Below, piece by piece: positions 12,701 through 24,300 of a stretch of 64,000 nt of DNA. Position 1 is the first letter of the stretch; each line of letters opens with the position of its first letter. The notes beneath the pieces are model-generated. The model was not told where the DNA came from. It saw nothing but the letters and a program-made list of their open reading frames with translations, and ran no database searches. The DNA is taken from positions 4,544,001 to 4,608,000 of the forward strand of contig NC_016935.1 in the NCBI RefSeq assembly GCF_000250655.1. The letters are read 5' to 3'. The translations under genes and the position numbers were made by a program. This DNA is from Paenibacillus mucilaginosus 3016. GTDB taxonomy: Bacteria; Bacillota; Bacilli; Paenibacillales; NBRC-103111.

Positions 12701-15700
12701 GCTCCAGGCGGTGCTTCGGGCTGCCAGGGCACGGGTCAGCGGGGCTCCGCCGAGCGTTACCGTACGGATGAGCAGGGATTCCTCCTCCCCGAAGACATCC
12801 AGCAGCGCCTGATACAGGCTCGGCACGCAGATGAGGTGCGTGACCCGCGAACGCCGTACGGCTTCCCGGATCCGCTGCGGGTCCCTGCGCTCTTCCCTGT
12901 CCGGCAGCACAGCGCGGGAACCGCTGATCAGCGGGGTGAAAAAGCTGCTGATAAACGCGTCAAACGTGTAATCGAGCAGCGGGAGCACGGCATCCTCCGC
13001 GGTCAGACCGTACGCGTACCTGCGCCACAGCAGGGTTCCCGAAACCGCGCCATGCGTGATCGGGACACCCTTGGGCACACCCGTGGTGCCCGAGGTATAG
13101 ATGAGATAAGCGAGATCGGCCGGATCGGGAAGCAGGTCTTCCCCAGGAAGAGCTGTTCCGCCCTCCGACTCTTCACCGCCAAGCAGTTCGTCCAGATCAG
13201 CCACCGCGGTTCCGTGGAGCTCCCATGCAGCCAATAGGGACCCGGTCTCCGCGGCCAAATCCGCTGTAGTCAGCAGCACCTCAGCCCCGCTGTCCTCCAG
13301 GATGCTCCTAAGCCGCTCTGCCGGGGCTGCGGGATCGACCGGCACGTAGGCCGAGCCGGCAAGCCAGACGCCGAGCACGACCGCAGCGAGCCGGGCCGAC
13401 GGCTCCAGCATCAGGGCCGTGACGCTGCCGCGCCCGGTTCCCCGACGCCTCAGCCCGCGTGCAATCCTCTTCGCCTGGAGACGAAGATCACCATACGTCA
13501 TGGACTCCCCGCCGCATTCGACCGCCGTGCGGTCCGGCACCAGCCGGGCCATCTCGAGCAGCAGGCCGGCGGTCGTACGGGAATCCTGCGGCCGCCGGCT
13601 GACGCGGTTCCAGTCGGAGAGCATCCGCCGCTCCGACTCCGGCAGCAGCTGCGGGTCGCCAAGGAGCCGCTCGGGCTGCTCCGCCACGGCCTCCGCAAGA
13701 GCGGCAAACCGGTCCATCAGCCGCTCGGCCGTGCGGGCGGAGTGACGGGTGACGCGGTATTCCGCCAGCAGCCGGATGCCTTCTTCATCCTCCCAGGCGT
13801 GCAGCGTGAGATCGAACTTCGCGGAGCGGTGGTCCAGCTCGTAGGGACGAAGGTGAAGTCCCGGCAGACGGACTTCAGGCAGCTCCATGTTCTGCATCAC
13901 AAATGCCGTCCCGAAGAATGGATGGCGGCCGGGTACACGGTCCGCCTGCAGCTTCTCGGCTGCAAGCTCCAGCGGGTATTCCTGGTGCTCGAAGGCGGCC
14001 AGCGCTTCGGATGCCGTGGACCGTAGATAGTCGCGGAACGACAGGCCCGCCGCCGGCCGTACCCGCAGGGGCAGCAGATTCACGAACATGCCGAGCGTGC
14101 CCTCGAGATCGGCATGGGGACGGGCTGCCGCCGCCGTTCCGAGCAGGAAGTCATCCTGTCCGGCCGTTCTCCCGAGCACCGCTCCGAAGACGGACAGCAG
14201 CACGGAGTACAGCGTCGTGCCGTTCTCCCGGGCGATCCGTTTCAGCTTGTCCGCCGTCTCCCTCTTCAACCGGAAGCGGTACAGAGCTCCGGTATCGTCA
14301 GCTTCAGCCGCGGCCTTCGCATCGGCTTCATCCAGCTCCGGAAGCTGCAGTACAGGAGGGAGCTCCTTCAGCCGGTCCAGCCAATAAGCCTCCTGCTCCC
14401 GGAGTGCTCCGCCGAGCAGCCTGGAACGGTGCCATACCGCGTAATCCTTGTACTGCACCCGCGGACGCTCTATGTTTTGGCCCAGGCACAGGTCCGTAAA
14501 CTCCTGTATGAGTATGCCGAGCGAGGTGCCGTCCACAGCCGCATGGTGCACATCAAGGAAGAGCAGCGACCGGTCCGGGCCGAGCTCCACCTTTTCCACG
14601 CGGATCAGGGGCAGCCGGGATACATCGAAGGGGCGGATCCGCTGCCGGATCAGGGAGTGCACCTCCTTCTCCTCCGACGACCATACGGGAATTTCCAGTT
14701 TAAAAGGCGGATGCACCTTCTGCACCCAGCCCTCCCCTTCCTCATGGAAGGTAGTCCGCAGCGCTTCATGCCGCTCGATGATCCGCTCCAGGGCCTCCTT
14801 CCAGATTCGCTCATCCGCCGGCCCTTCGACCAGCAGAGCCGCCGGAATATTGTAGTCGGTACCGGTGCCGTCGATCCGGCTGGCGAGCAGCACCCTCATC
14901 TGTGCCGGGGATACCGGGTAACCGGTCTGCTCCTCCGCTTCAGGAATGCGTGCGGCAAGCGAAGCCTCCGGCTTCTTCAGCTCCTCAAGACCGGCGGCCA
15001 GCTCTGCGATGGTCGGCGCTGCGAAGATTCCCGCTAGCGGCACATGAACTCCCAGATGTCTTGAGATCTGCGAAGAGAGCCGTGCAGCCTTCAGCGAGTG
15101 CCCGCCGAGCGCGAAGAAATCGTCGTGGATGCCGATGCGCTCTACGCCGAGCAATTCCTGCCACAGGGCCGCGAGCCGGCGTTCGGTTTCGCTTCGGGGA
15201 GCCTCATAAGCAGCTCGGGAACCGCCTGCCTCGGGCGCAGGAAGCGCTCTGCGGTCAATTTTGCCGTTGGGGGTCATCGGCAGCCGGTCGAGCACCATCC
15301 AGTAAGCGGGCAGCATATAGTCCGGCAGCGCTTCAGCCGCATGGGCGCGCAGGTGATACAGATGGTGACGGAGCTCCTCCGCCGCCTCGGGACGCGGAAC
15401 AATATAGGCGGCAAGCTCGGCCGCACCGTCCCGCTCGACATCCGTGACGAACGCTTCCTGCACGTGGGGATGCTGCAGCAGGCGGTGCGCAATCTCCCCG
15501 GTCTCGATCCGGTGGCCCCGGATTTTGACCTGCCCGTCGATCCGTCCGAGATATTCGAGCTCTCCGTTCTCGAGCCTTCTGGCGAGATCGCCCGTACGGT
15601 AGAGCCGCCCGCCGGGGAGCTGCGGATCGGGCAGGAACCGCTGCCGTGTCAGCTCTTCCCGGTTCAGGTAGCCGCGGGCGACCCCCTCGCCTCCGACATA

Positions 15701-16945
15701 GAGCTCGCCTGCCACCCCGACGGGCACGGGACGCTGCCGCTCGTCAAGCACATGGCAGGTCAGCGTCGGAATCTGCCGGCCGATCACGCTTGCACCGGAC
15801 GCCAGATGGCCGGCAGCGAGCTCCTTCCACGTGACATGCACGGTGGTCTCCGTAATCCCGTACATGTTGACGAGACGGACGGCGGGATACGCTGCCGCCC
15901 AAGGGGCAAGCCGCACCGGCTGCAGCGCCTCGCCGCCCAGGATCACGGTGCGCACCGCCAGCTCCGGAGCGGGCACGCTGCCGCAGGCCTCCTGAATCAG
16001 CGCGTAGAAGGCGGTCGGCGTCTGGTTGAGGATGGTGACGCCCTCCTCCCTGCACAGCTCGAGGAAAGCCGCAGGGTTCTGCGCCGTTTCCTTCGGCACG
16101 ATCACGCAGGTACCGCCGTAGAGCAGAGCCCCGTACATTTCCCATACGGAGAAATCGAAGCAGAAGGAGTGAAAGACGCTCCACACGTCATGGGCTCCGA
16201 AGTCGAACGGCATCCGGTCATGCACAAGCAGCCGGACGGCATGCCGGTGCTCGATCATGACTCCCTTGGGGGTGCCGGTCGTTCCCGAGGTATAGATCAC
16301 GTAGGCGAGATCCTGTGGACGATTCACCGCCGGGAGGTTGTCCGCGTGCTCGTCCTCTCCCTCCATACTCCACATGTCCTTCGTATAGATGACGGCAGAG
16401 ACGCTCTCCGGCAGCTCCCATTCCTGCCCGTCAGACGCAGACGGGGTCCCTGGGAACGAACCGTCGGTAACGAGCACCCGGGACCGGGAGTCCTCGAGCA
16501 TAAAGCGGATGCGGTCCGGAGGATAGGCCGGATCGATCGGAACGTAGGCGCCTCCGGCCTTCAGGACGGCCAGCATGGCCGTCACGCTATCCGCCGAGCG
16601 TTCCATCAGCAGGGCCACCAGCGTGTCGGGGCCGACTCCCTGCTCCCGGAGCGCGCGGGCCATCCGGTTCGCGCGCCGGTTCAGCGCACGGTAGCTGAGC
16701 CGCTCCCGGCCGCAAACCACGGCCGTCTTGCCGGGATGGAGCCCGGCCTGCCGCTCGAAGAGCGAGGTCAGCGTCGCTTCGCGCGGGTAGTCCCCCTCTT
16801 CCCCGGCTGTCATGGCGAGCAGAGCTTTATTTTCCTCCCCCGTTATATAGTCCAGCTCCCCCGCCAGGCCGCTCCGGATAACGTACCGCAGAGGCAGCCA
16901 GCATACGAAGATGGCCTTCCAGACGGCGGAAGATCCCACGGTCAA
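722..16945 (-). CDS. NRPS synthetase C, main part: A-T, four C-A-T, E
   Basis: Giant peptide synthetase of 5,407 codons in this frame. From its N-terminus: A1 (about 16,800-15,250), T1, C2, A2 (13,560-12,080), T2, C3, A3 (10,370-8,870), T3, C4, A4 (7,200-5,680), T4, C5, A5 (4,010-2,460), T5, E (2,150-750). Pocket residues read by alignment to GrsA are A1 DFWNIGMVHK (Thr), A2 DASITGEIVK (unclear, on a Tyr-type scaffold), A3 DVQFVAHVVK (Pro), A4 and A5 DVWHFSLVDK (Ser). The last carrier has GGDS, usual before an epimerase, and the E domain has HHLAVDG, so residue five should become D-Ser. The C-terminal tail TLSDYS...ELLELL resembles a communication donor. All condensation domains keep HHxxxDG. 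The first ~30 residues of this frame are out of frame with the upstream C domain; true coding probably enters near 16,862 after a frameshift. Specificities are inference. Confidence 0.93.
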   Translation of the reverse strand: MTVGSSAVWKAIFVCWLPLRYVIRSGLAGELDYITGEENKALLAMTAGEEGDYPREATLTSLFERQAGLHPGKTAVVCGRERLSYRALNRRANRMARALREQGVGPDTLVALLMERSADSVTAMLAVLKAGGAYVPIDPAYPPDRIRFMLEDSRSRVLVTDGSFPGTPSASDGQEWELPESVSAVIYTKDMWSMEGEDEHADNLPAVNRPQDLAYVIYTSGTTGTPKGVMIEHRHAVRLLVHDRMPFDFGAHDVWSVFHSFCFDFSVWEMYGALLYGGTCVIVPKETAQNPAAFLELCREEGVTILNQTPTAFYALIQEACGSVPAPELAVRTVILGGEALQPVRLAPWAAAYPAVRLVNMYGITETTVHVTWKELAAGHLASGASVIGRQIPTLTCHVLDERQRPVPVGVAGELYVGGEGVARGYLNREELTRQRFLPDPQLPGGRLYRTGDLARRLENGELEYLGRIDGQVKIRGHRIETGEIAHRLLQHPHVQEAFVTDVERDGAAELAAYIVPRPEAAEELRHHLYHLRAHAAEALPDYMLPAYWMVLDRLPMTPNGKIDRRALPAPEAGGSRAAYEAPRSETERRLAALWQELLGVERIGIHDDFFALGGHSLKAARLSSQISRHLGVHVPLAGIFAAPTIAELAAGLEELKKPEASLAARIPEAEEQTGYPVSPAQMRVLLASRIDGTGTDYNIPAALLVEGPADERIWKEALERIIERHEALRTTFHEEGEGWVQKVHPPFKLEIPVWSSEEKEVHSLIRQRIRPFDVSRLPLIRVEKVELGPDRSLLFLDVHHAAVDGTSLGILIQEFTDLCLGQNIERPRVQYKDYAVWHRSRLLGGALREQEAYWLDRLKELPPVLQLPELDEADAKAAAEADDTGALYRFRLKRETADKLKRIARENGTTLYSVLLSVFGAVLGRTAGQDDFLLGTAAAARPHADLEGTLGMFVNLLPLRVRPAAGLSFRDYLRSTASEALAAFEHQEYPLELAAEKLQADRVPGRHPFFGTAFVMQNMELPEVRLPGLHLRPYELDHRSAKFDLTLHAWEDEEGIRLLAEYRVTRHSARTAERLMDRFAALAEAVAEQPERLLGDPQLLPESERRMLSDWNRVSRRPQDSRTTAGLLLEMARLVPDRTAVECGGESMTYGDLRLQAKRIARGLRRRGTGRGSVTALMLEPSARLAAVVLGVWLAGSAYVPVDPAAPAERLRSILEDSGAEVLLTTADLAAETGSLLAAWELHGTAVADLDELLGGEESEGGTALPGEDLLPDPADLAYLIYTSGTTGVPKGVPITHGAVSGTLLWRRYAYGLTAEDAVLPLLDYTFDAFISSFFTPLISGSRAVLPDREERRDPQRIREAVRRSRVTHLICVPSLYQALLDVFGEEESLLIRTVTLGGAPLTRALAARSTAWSHGTELVNEYGPTENSIVTTIQRDAGRAREMSIGRPVAGSRIYVLDEARAPLPPGTPGELCIAGPGLTEGYRNRPQETAVSFFRSPFVPEERLYRTGDRARWMPDGTLEYLGRRDEQVKIRGYRIELAEIEAALLRLPGMREAAAAVLEEEGASRLSVYFTAEMTYSPADLKQALAGLLPDYMLPAYYVQLEAMPLTASGKPDRRALPRPQRIHAPAGRYEAPLTELEQELAGLFAEVLGQERVGRHDSFFELGGHSLKAMGLLARVEARWGRRFYLAEVFRQPTPAGLARLLEEGGAPDRPEMEIGPAEPAPYYPVTPEQRRLLALHGLEGAGLAYHMPTVLRLKGALDKSRLAASFRELVQRHEALRTYFGTVGDQPVQYIADDAQLEVEEFCPPNLKESLEAAEDTRDDAGDANEVRLGRVMEAFLRPFDPGQAPLLRVGLADGGFGEHLLLIDLHHLIADGTSVNLLLREWLELYEGRPLPAPALQYKDYAVWRTSGADAERREEQRAYWRNALTGELPVLELPSDHPRPLAQRFEGEHHTFALSPELSGRVRRLAQENGMTLYMLLLAAYGLLLSKHAGQEEVMIGTPVSDRPRKELEGTVGMFVGTLPLRLYPAPDKPFAAYLGEVKEAVLGALAHRELPFEEIVELLELPRDVSRNPLFDAMFVLHNMELANLASRELVLQPVEAGLRTAKFDLTLAAYEEGGTLRLVLEYSTALFRAQTVKMWADRFVRLLESATAEMPENRTLAGLNLLSGEERRRVLHEDQGPEAGMPRYPTVQAWFEAQAEALPERTAVVCGGTRLTYAELNSEANRIAHALRSRGAGREVPVVLLLERSASFITAVLGVLKAGGTLVPVDPAYPGERIERVISESGADFILTSRPMQERIPSMRQIRAGVTPLEYTELLEEGPHLGSGNPDPLNESRDLVYVIYTSGTTGVPKGVMLEHRNLLTLLEDQILGGGADCTGRVAQFASQGFDVCYQEVFTTLLSGGELHVLDDETRRDPSLLLDYLDREGIRTVFWPPALLRTLFGSPVYASRFPSGVREIVTAGEQLVIPAELRAHMKLHGVTLHNHYGPSETHVVTTHTLRPEDSLPDLPPIGRPIRGTRLYVMDRELQLVPEGSPGELFIAGSGVGRGYYRSPDRTAERYILHPHVPGERLYRTGDVVRKLPDGTYAYLGRTDQQLKIRGHRVESGEIETMLQRHPQVLEAAVTVVTGGEGAGQLCAYLVAAAGGTLNAPEIRAYAAGVLPAYMVPDYYVPLERLPLTPSGKLDRRALPAPSASLHAGRRYEAPETATQRMLAGLWQEVLDVERIGVDDSFFELGGHSLRAMTFAARLEQEGGIRLPLRELFSHPTIRELARRLQETEGTGELPAIRRQDARGTYPVSSAQRRMLILHELEGAQLSYNLPAAFRLRGSLDVNRFKAALQQLMDRHEILRTSFAAGGEGGFTQRAAAKLEVPLVYAETDEAGAEAWTEGFVRPFDPGTAPLFRAALLRTGPQTYRLLIDMHHLITDGLSVGLFTRELSLLYAGQALEAPELQYGDYAVWQASWREGRHYAAQREYWLQALDGELPVLELPLDRPRPRYRDFAGGRIPFSIGAELTASLKALARETGSTLYMVLLAAYGVLLSGYAGQEELLVGTPVSGRPRAELASMLGLFTGTAAMRLRPEASRSFLDYLEEVKQTALGAFDHADYPFEELVEALGIRRDFSRSPVFDTLFALQPQGTAEWSLPGIEVEAQEVSHTASKFDLSLYAAESEEGIDFVFEYASTLFLPETVIRWAGHLEKLLGSIVSRPGRQLGSFERIGEKELQRILESDNATEADFPRTQTLHGLFEEQAQACPDAPAVQFGDRSLTYGELNLRSDRVAAALRRRGVGPDEIVGIRMERSLALMAGILGILKAGAAYLPIQPEWPQERLDYVLEDSGARVVLSDDRGRDEVLSAASEAAVIVLTPEGRLTESSGGPAGTPEDQEAADSASAGPEHLAYVMYTSGSTGRPKGVMIEHRSIVNRLHWMQKQYPLGPEDAILHKTPFTFDVSVWELFWWALGGARIVLLAPGEEKDPAAVVEAVRTGGVTVMHFVPSMLQAFLNHAGTPGGTRGLSSLRRVFASGEALQPWHAEGFLRLLTRPRGTTLHNLYGPTEASVDVSYHDVTEKDSMGPVPIGRPIDNMRLYVLSPTGQQQPVGVPGELYLAGVGLARGYLGRPELTASVFLPDPFRAGERMYRSGDRARRLADGSIEYLGRSDHQVKVRGYRIEPGEIEARLSELPFVSEAVVAPVRDADGETELCAYVVSVPGASWTPGEVREALSHTLPAYMIPARYASLDRLPLTPSGKVDRRALPRPEAFHPAAEAMEWPAGEREQRLAAVWSGVLGHPVIGRNQSFFDLGGHSLKAVNLIQTVRRDLGWDLSLRDVFEHPTLSGMAAAAARRPVLPDGGDLRPALPQEAYPVSSAQKRLYVLQQLQGAGISYNMPAVFVLRGRPDIRRMEEALTRLTGRHEALRTAFALQDGEVVQRILPPVPVSITRYAADSEGAAKDLIHAFVRPFDLSEAPLFRAGLIELQGTAEAWLLLDMHHIISDGVTLSVLTDEFMRLYAGEPLPAIELQYKDYAVWQRALLKSGASQALEAYWLAQLGGELPVLQLPGDAPRAAVRTFAGGRAFFEIGEETTAALYRLTQETGTTLYMVLLAVYSILLSRLGGAEELTVGTPDAGRFRPELQRMAGVFVNTLVMRVRPEPQWTLHTFLAAVRKTVLEAFEHGEYPFEELVDKLPQRRDPGRNPLFDAMLVLQNMEKQTLRTSEFTLTEYEIDPGTAKVDLALYVSEEQGRLRCMMEYDADQFLPQTIERWAGYLQRLAEDAAGAPHRTIKQLEWLDEAERQTLLYGFNDTEAGFPSGETLISLFEKQASRTPGHTAVIGTDGTRLTYAELNECAGRLAAKLRREGVGPGAVAAVLAHRSLETIIGLYGILKAGGAYLPVDPGYPAERIAYLLEDSGAALLLTHTSAAAEAGAAEALAAYTGRILMLDGNYAGDGDEWNASILFTDGANLDESWPNSMDGASPDDLAYVIYTSGSTGLPKGVMIEHRSAVNRIHWMQKAFPLSAGDVLLHKTPFTFDVSVWELFWWPVAGAALCLLAPGGEKDPSLLVETIERERVSAVHFVPSMLQAFLDHVQERACEARLAGLRYLFASGEALPLPQAGRFHGMLHEPNGTRLINLYGPTEAAVDVTYFDCSADARLERVPIGRPIDNIRLYIVSPLGQLQPVGVPGELCIAGVGVGRGYWRRPELTAEKFAANPFEPGGVMYRTGDLARWLPDGNIEYLGRIDHQVKIRGHRVEPGEIEAALLRTGLVREAAVTAAAPAEGHSELCAYFVAEGESGTAALRQELARLLPAHMIPSRFTRLEAMPLTPSGKIDRRALPLPIAGGRTETEYVPPREPMELLLAELWQELLGSGRVGLRDNFFELGGDSIKGLQIVSRLHGQGWELSVRELLQYPTLGELAPLVRAARLTAQQDAVQGEAELSSVQSWFFRTQRREPHHFNQAFMLYRREGWDPERLRATVSRLVEHHDALRTVFPVKEGRRVQRFRGTEEPEKLWSLAICDVREYADPSGRIHEEAEALQRGMNLEEGPLLRLGLFRAADGDHLLIAIHHLAVDGVSWRILLEDLGSLYSGSASAAPVPLPPKTDSYLAYTAVLREYAESGRLKKEEAYWRTMAGTEADSLPKDGEMLQVRLRRDARYTEAKLDNADTQRLLKEVHHAYGTDPEELLLTALGLALKEWTGGSRFRVTLESHGRDALPSGLNVSRTVGWFTALYPALLDVGGAVMDPVSETEDGMTQNKLSKAIRSVKDGLRRIPDKGLGYGLLTELLQAALPALPAEILFNYLGQTDGELQDGLFGLSPYGTGEMMSPEGERPAAIELTAMIHGGELHLRLEHDPREFAPDTMDRLLAGILCALRELIAHCSARETGERTLSDYSDGELTEEAYASIEELLELL

Positions 16946-18173
16946 AGGCGGAGGGCCGGTACACGCAGCGCACGGTGAGTTCCCGGCCCGGATGAACGGT
17001 CACATGGACGTCATAGTTCGTCTCCTCGTGCCACTCCAGATCCGTCACCGTACTGCCCGACGAGGCGGCGAGCAGCGAGTCCCGGTCCAGCGGGTAGTTC
17101 TCGAAGGCCACCACATGATCGAACAGCGGACTCCGCCCGCCGTGCAGGGCCTGAATGGCGTAGAGTGGATACGCCTCGTGGTCCGCTGAGGCCAGAACAT
17201 CCTGCTGAACCTCCTGCAGAATGGCGGAAAAGCTCCGGCTCCCTGCCTGCACACGGACCGGGACCGTGTGGATGAACAGGCCCAGAGCCTGCTCGATGCC
17301 CGGCAGCCCGGCAGGCCGTCCTGCCACGACGGACCCGAAGACCGCATCCTCCGTTCCGCCGTAGCGGTGCAGGAGCACGCCCCACAGCGTTTGGAACACC
17401 GTGCTCAGCGTCACACCGTGTGCCTGGGCGAGGGCGTTCAGTTCGCCGGTCAGCTTCTCATCGAAGGAGAACGAGTACGTCTCTACCGGACTCTGCGTTC
17501 CTGCAGAAACGGAGGCAGGCCTTGTACGGGGCAGGCCGCTTATCCCTTCCACCCCCGAGAGATAGCTCCGCCAGTAAGATTCGGCTGCCTTGTCATCCCG
17601 CCCGGACAGCCAATGGAGATACCGTCCGAACGCAAAAGCGGGTGCCTCAGGCGTATAGGCATTCCCCTTGACATGCGCCGTATAGCCGTCGAACAGCTCC
17701 CCCAGCAGCAGGCCGAGCGACCAGCCGTCGAGCAGGATATGGTGGAAGCTGAGATGAAGCGCCGAGCTTCTCTCCCCGAGCCGGATCGCCGTAAGGCGCA
17801 CGGGTACTTCTCTTGCGAGGTCAAATCCAATTCTGCGGTCCTCCCCGGCGAAGTCCGCCAGCCTCTTCTCCTGCCCGTCAGGCGGAAGGTGACGCCAATC
17901 CTCTTGCCGGATGTTCACCGGACGTTCCTTCAGCACGACCTGCAGCGGCTTATCCGTGTTCGAGGCACGGAAGACCGTCCGCAGAACATCATGGCGCTTC
18001 ACGAGGCCCAGATAGCTTTCCCGCAGCGCCTCCACGCTCAGTTCGCCGCTGAACCGGATCAACAGCTGCTGGACATAGGCGCCCGTCCCGCTGTCCGATT
18101 GCGAATGAAACAGCATGCCTTCCTGAAGCGGAGTTAACCCATATACGTTTTGAATTTCGATTTTCGAGGTCAT
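16827..18173 (-). CDS. NRPS synthetase C, first condensation domain (separated by frameshift)
   Basis: The N-terminal condensation domain of synthetase C, in a different frame from the rest. It begins [20 protein letters not shown], has catalytic HHILLDGWS, and continues to YPERP before the frame diverges. Removing one C from the CCCCC run at 16,858-16,862 gives a continuous reading ([20 protein letters not shown]) into the first adenylation domain, so this and 722-16,945 are almost certainly one gene of roughly 5,800 codons. I chose ATG at 18,173 because AAGGGA lies about 8 bases upstream and the encoded N-terminus matches those of synthetases A and D; an in-frame TTG at 18,197 is less likely. 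The domain resembles those that follow an epimerase, or it could accept a starter acyl group. The frameshift may be a sequencing error or real. Confidence 0.88.
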   Translation of the reverse strand: MTSKIEIQNVYGLTPLQEGMLFHSQSDSGTGAYVQQLLIRFSGELSVEALRESYLGLVKRHDVLRTVFRASNTDKPLQVVLKERPVNIRQEDWRHLPPDGQEKRLADFAGEDRRIGFDLAREVPVRLTAIRLGERSSALHLSFHHILLDGWSLGLLLGELFDGYTAHVKGNAYTPEAPAFAFGRYLHWLSGRDDKAAESYWRSYLSGVEGISGLPRTRPASVSAGTQSPVETYSFSFDEKLTGELNALAQAHGVTLSTVFQTLWGVLLHRYGGTEDAVFGSVVAGRPAGLPGIEQALGLFIHTVPVRVQAGSRSFSAILQEVQQDVLASADHEAYPLYAIQALHGGRSPLFDHVVAFENYPLDRDSLLAASSGSTVTDLEWHEETNYDVHVTVHPGRELTVRCVYRPSAFDRGIFRRLEGHLRMLAASAVRYPERPGGGAGLYNGGGK

Positions 18174-18230
18174 TCGGCCTGTCCCTTCTCCCGTCAATAG
18201 GTGGATTGCTGCTGTTGTAATTTCGTATGT

Positions 18231-18283
18231 AAAAAATCGGCGGCCCCGCCGGTACCCGAGGTTCCGATGTCAGAGGGCCGCCG
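18231..18283 (-). terminator. Intrinsic terminator after synthetase B
   Basis: On the minus strand CGGCGGCCC (18,283-18,275) pairs with GGGCCGCCG (18,246-18,238), followed by TTTTTT (18,236-18,231). It lies between the stop of the thioesterase-ending synthetase B and the start of synthetase C. It suggests that the acetyltransferase, A and B form one transcription unit and that C and D are read separately or by read-through. Confidence 0.85.
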
Positions 18284-18315
18284 AATGCAAGCGCTGAGGC
18301 TGGCAGGTACCGGGA

Positions 18316-21300
18316 TTACCGGACCTGCAGGGGGCCGGCGGTTTGCCGCAGGAGGGAACGCAGAAGCTCCGCATTGCGCTGCAAATGCTCCCCCTCCAGT
18401 AGCTCGGTATGCGTGCCGCTGCCCCGGTGGAAGGTGAAGGCTCCCTCCCCGGCAGCTTCCTTCCAGGCAGCGGTGACGGGGGAGCCTTCCGCTTCGAGCA
18501 GATGAACGGCTGCGCGCAGCGGGACCGTGTTCACGAGCCCGTTCAGGAAGCGCCGGTATCCGTTCATCCGCTCGGCCGCTTCCCGCCGGAGGGATGGCGC
18601 CGCGAGCAGGCCGCCGTACCGCTCTTCCGCAGCACGGAGCGCCTCCTCCGTCTCCCGGCGAAGCTGCTCTTCGGGGGTATGCACCGCTTCCGTCTTGCGC
18701 GGCGTATCCAGTAGGAACAGCGCACAGACCTCTTCTCCGCGGGCTTCCAGTAACGCGGCGACCTCATAAGCGAGATTGCCGCCCGCGGAATACCCAAGAA
18801 GCGTATAGGGACCTTGAGGCTGCATGCGCCGCACCCAGTCCGCGTACCGGGCGATCCGTTCTGCCGGGTCTTCCAGCGGATCGCCGGGATGAAAGTCAAA
18901 CGCATACCAGGCATAGTCCGGCAGGGCGTCGGCGAGTCCCCGGTATTCGAAGCCGTAGCCTGCGACCGGCGGGAAGCAGAAGAGGCTGCCGAGCTCTCCG
19001 CCGTCGTTCAGCCGGGCAACGGGCTCTTCCACCGTCCCTCGCATCCGCTCCAGATTCTCCAGCTGCTCCGCCAGCGTCTCGATGCTGCGGCAGCGGAAGA
19101 TCAGCGGCAGCGGCACCTCGGTGCCAAGCTCGGCGCGGATGCGGGCGGTGAGCCTTGCAGCGAGCAGCGAATGCCCGCCGATCGTGAAGAAGTCCGCCCG
19201 GATGTCCACGTGCTCCAGGCCGAGCAGCTCCCGCCAGATCGCAGCCAGCTTCCGTTCGGTGTCCGTTCTCGGTTCCTGCGGGATCGCTTCCAGCGCTGCC
19301 CCGATCTGCTCCAGCCGGCGGCGGTCGATCTTGCCGTTGGCCGAGAGAGGCATAGCCTCCAGCGCGATGACCTGTGCCGGAAGCATATACTCCGGCAGTG
19401 TCCGGGCCAGGTAGGCGCGTACTTCCGCCGCCGGGAGCCGGGGCTCCGAGACCAGGTAGACGCACAGCTGCGTGCCTCCCCCCGGGCCTGTCCGCGCGGC
19501 GGCGGCCGCTTCGCTGACGGCTTCATGCAGCAGCAGCCGCTGCTCGATCTCGCCCAGCTCGATCCGGTAGCCCCGCACCTTGACCTGGTGGTCTTTGCGG
19601 CCGAGGAACTCCAGGTTCCCGTCTTCCTGCAGCCGGCCGAAGTCCCCGGTCCGGTACATGAGCCCAGCGGCGGAACCGGCGGGAGCGAACGGGTCCGGCA
19701 CGAAGGCCGCCGCCGTCCGGCCGGGATCGTTCATATAGCCGTCCGCGACCCCGATGCCCCCGATGCACAGCTCGCCCGTGATGCCGGCCGGCACCGGACG
19801 CCCGTAAGGATCGAGCACGTAGTAGCGGGTGTTGGCGATCGGCTTCCCGTAGGGGATGCTGATCTGATCTTCCCGGCTCCCGCGGATCGGATAGTGGTTG
19901 GACCAGACGGCCGCTTCCGTAGCGCCGCCGAGACCGACCACCTGGACCTGCGGGCAGAAGCGGGCGACCCGTTCGTGGAGGTTGACGGGAATCCAGTCCC
20001 CGCTCAGGAAGGCGAGGCGCAGGTCGTGCTGCCTGCGCTCCTCGCCGGCCTCCTCCAGCGACTGGACGAGAAACCCTAGCGTCGTGGGAACCGAATCCCA
20101 GAACGTAATGCGCTGCTCCCGGAGCAGCCTCCACAGCTCGGCCGGGTCCCGGATGTCCCCGTTCTCCGCGATCACCACGGTCCCCCCGGCCGCCAGCATC
20201 CCGAGCAGGTCGTACACCGAGAGATCGAAGCACAGCGAGGTTACCCAGAGCAGCCGGTCCTCCGTTCCGACACCGTAGGCTTCGTTCACCCAGTGAATCA
20301 GATTCACGGCGGAACGGTGCAGGATGCGGACGCCCTTGGGCTGGCCGGTGGAGCCGGATGTGTAGATCACATAAGCGAGGTCGTCCGGGCTGCGGTCCTC
20401 GTCAGGGATCCGTAAGGGGTTGGCGGTGGAAGCGATGTCCGGCAGACCTCCGGGACCGCGATCCATCCGGATCACCGGCAGTCCTTCCGTGTCAAACACC
20501 GGCGGAACCTCCGTCAGAACGGCGGCGGATTCCGAGTGCCGGACCAGGTAGGCCTGCCGTTCAGGCGGGTAGTCCGGATCGACCGGGACATAAGCAGCCC
20601 CGGCCATCAGGATGCCCAGCAGGCCCGCCGCCGCGCCGATGCCGCGTCCGGCCACGAGTGCCACCCGCCGGCCTCGCCCGATCCCTGCCGCCTGCAGCGC
20701 CTGTGCCCAGGCACCGGCCTGCCGGGCGAGCTCGCCGTAGCTCACCTTCCGCTCTCCATGAACGAGCGCCGTGCGCCCGGGGCCCTCCTCCGCCCGGGCA
20801 AGGAACAAGCCGTCCAGTGTCATATCATGCGGATAGCCGGAGGCGGTATCGTTGAATGCATAGACAGTCGTCTGCAGCTCCGCCGGTGTCAGAATGTCCA
20901 GGGAGTCCAGCCCGGCCTCCGGATGGGCGGCGACGCCTTCGAGCAGGCGCAGCAGATGGCCTTCGATCCGTTCGATATCCGTGTCCCGGTATACATGGGC
21001 GTTATACGTGAACTGAATCGTCAGCCCGTTCTCCGGCAGCACCATCAGCGTAAAATCGTAATTCGTCTGCTCGTACAACTCCACGTTCCGGAGCAGGAGC
21101 CCGGAGGAAGCCTCCTCCTCGCCCGTCTCATTCCGGTTCAACGGAAAATTCTCATAGACGAACAAGTGGGAGATCAGCCCGGCTCCCCGGCCTCCCTTCA
21201 TTTCGGCGAGCGGGAACCAATCGTACGGTGCGGAGGCCGCGATGGCGGAAGCCGCCTGGCTCAGCAGCTCGTGGAAGGCCATCCCGGGCTCCGGCCGGAG

Positions 21301-24300
21301 CCGGACCGGAATCGTGTTGATGAAGAGGCCGACCATCGATTCGACGCCGGGCAGCTCGGCAGGCCGTCCGGATACCACCGTACCGAAGACCACATCGGTG
21401 GTATGGTTGTACTTGGCGAGCAGCAGCGCCCAGACGGATTGGAGCAGCTGATTCATCGTGGCTCCACATCCCGCCGCGGTCCCCTCCAGCTGCCGAAGCA
21501 CATCTGAATCCAGGACGAACCGGCGGCTGCGCAGCAGATACGCCGGTTCCCCGCCGCCGGATGCCGGTCTTCCGCCGGGAGCAGGGACGACCGTCTGTTC
21601 CTCACAGCCGGCGAGCACCTCTTCCCAGTAAGCGGCCGCCTGGTCTTTGTCCCTGATCTCCAGCCATTCGATGAACCGGTGGTAAGGTGCGGCCGGCGGC
21701 AGCGCGGCAGACCGTCCGCTGACGGCGGCATCATACAGGGCCTGGAATTCACCCAGCAGGATGCCGATGCACCAGCCGTCCATAAGGATATGATGATGGC
21801 TCCAGACCACCTCGAAGGCGCTCTCCCCCGTCGCGAAGACGGCGAAGCGCATGAGCCGGCCCCCGGCAGGATCAAAGCCGGCCGCCCGGTCCGCCCTGCG
21901 GAATTCTTCGAGCCGCAGCTTCTGTTCCTCCGGATTCAGTCGGCGCCAATCCTCGAAAGTCACCGGGACGCTGCTTTGGTCCAGGACGGCTTGAAGGGGA
22001 ACGCCTTCGGCATTGTGACGGAACACCGTCCGCAGGATGTCGTGGCGTGCGGTGATTCCCTGTACGGCCTCCTGGAACGCCGGCATGTCCAGCGGACCTT
22101 GGAAAGAAAGCGTGAGCTGTTCGAAGTAGGCCGCCGAGTCCGGTTGGAGCCGGGCGTGGAACACCAGTCCCGCCTGCAGCGGGGACAGCGGGTAGATCCG
22201 CTCGATGTCCGGCACCGGGGAAGCAGGCTCTTCGCCGCCAAGGCTGACCAGGCTTTCGCTGCGCTGCCGCAGCTCCTCCCGCCAGCTCTGCAGCTCCCGG
22301 ATCGACAGGCGGGTGCATCCGAGATCGGAAGGCGTGCGTACGGCGTCCGATTGGGCCAGGCAGTGATCCGCCAGCTGCAGGAGCTCCGACCGGAAGGCTT
22401 CGGCGAAGCGCCGCACCGCGCCTGTCTCCAGGTCTCCGGGCATGAAGCCGAAGCTGAACTGCAGCTTCCCGTCCGACATCCAGCCGCTGACCATCAGCCG
22501 GTTCAGCGGACCGGCGGCCGGGGCGATCGGGTCCCCCGAAAAGTCCGAAAGCGGGGAGACCGTAAAGCCCTGGGCCCCCTCCGGGGCGGAGGAGCCGCCG
22601 AAGTCGCCGAGATAGTTGAAGGAGATCTCGGGCCTGCTCCCGAAGTGCAGTCCCCTGCGCCGTTCTTCCGGAGTCAGGTAACGGAGCATCCCGTAACCGA
22701 TCCCTTTGTTCGGCACACGGCGCAGCGTCTCTTTGACCTCCATCAGACACGCTCCGGCGGGAAGATCAGCCGGAAGCCGCAGGACCACCGGATACACGGA
22801 AGTGAACCAGCCGACGGTGCGGGAGACCGGCTGCTCCTCAACAAGCGGTTCCCGTCCGTGCCCTTCCCATTCGATGGAGGCGACGGGACTGCCGGTCCAT
22901 TCGTTCAGCGCCCGCGCAAGGGCCGTGAGCAGCACATCGTTGATCTCCGTCCGGTAAGCCCTGTGGCAGTCGGCGGCAATGCGCCGGGAGTCTTCCGGGG
23001 CCAACCCGATCGTGATCGAGTCCCCCCGTTCCCCGAATGCCGCTTCCTGCGCCGCCGGAAGCCGGCCGGCTTCCCGTGACAGGTGCTCCACCTTTGACCA
23101 ATATGGGATTTCGCGGAGGAGCTTCGGAGACGAAGCATACGCCTCCACTCTCTCGGCCCAGGTTCGCCACGACAAGGTCTTCGCCGGCAGGCGGATGTCG
23201 TTCCCGAGTACGGCCTGTTCGTAAGCCGTCCCGAAGTCTTCGAGCAGAATGCGCCAGGAGACGGCATCGACCACCAGATGATGAATGGTGATCAGCAGAT
23301 GGTCGCCTTCCGCGGTACGGAAAAGACCCAGCGCGATCAGCGGCCCCTCGCTCAGATGGTGGCCGGCCTGGAGTCTGCGGCACTCTTCTTCGATGCGGTG
23401 CTGCGGTTCCGGCTCCGAGCGCAGATCATGCGATTCGAGCCGGAATGCCCGGCCCTGCGCCGCTTCCATGCTGCGGTTCCACTGGATGGCGCGGCCATCT
23501 TCCTCGCGGAAGATGATCCGCAGGGCATCATGATGCCCGGTCAGCGCTGTCCAGACCTTATGCAGCACCTGCTCGTCGAACCCCTGCCTGCGGTACAGCA
23601 TGACCGATTGATTCCAGTGGTGGCGGTCCTGGAAGCCCTGCTCCCAGAACCACCGCTGGATCGCAGTCAAGGGCACCTCGCCTTCCACCGGCTCCTGCGG
23701 CAGCTCGGCCTCCAGCGGGCGCACCCTTGGGGCGAGCCCGGCAATGGTTCCGTGGCGGAACAGCTCCTTCATCTCCAGCCGGTACCCTTCGCCGTGCAGG
23801 CGGGCGGTCATTTGAATGCCTTTGATCGAGTCGCCGCCGAGCTCAAAGAACGGATCGTGAACCCCTACCGGCCCGCAGCCGAGAACTTCCTCCCAGATGC
23901 GCGCCAGGATGGCTTCCATCGGCGTTCTCGGCGGGGCGAAGGCGGCTTCGGCTCTTCGCTCCGTGCTGCGGGCCAGCGCCCGGCGGTCCACCTTGCCGTT
24001 CACGGTCAGGGGCAGCTTCTCCAGCTGGACGATCCGGGCGGGAACCATATAGCCCGGCAGGGTCCGGGAGAGCTCCTCCCGGAGTGCCGCTTCCGCCAGT
24101 TCGACGGGCGCACAGAGGAAGGCCCAAAGCTCCCGGCCGCCGCCGGGAAGCTCTGCCGCGACGACCGCCGCTTCCCGGATCGAGGGATGCTGCAGCAGCC
24201 GGCTCTCGATCTCGCCGAGCTCGATGCGGTAGCCGCGGATTTTGACCTGGGTATCGATTCGTCCCAGGAATTCCAGGCTTCCGTCCGGTCTGCGTTTCAC

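Noticed and set aside
16858-16862. Programmed ribosomal frameshift inside synthetase C
   Set aside because: No A-rich slippery heptamer or stimulatory element such as that in the IS element; a base-calling error or mutation is simpler.
18174-18197. TTG at 18,197 as start of synthetase C
   Set aside because: The ATG at 18,173 has a proper ribosome site and matches the N-termini of the other synthetases.
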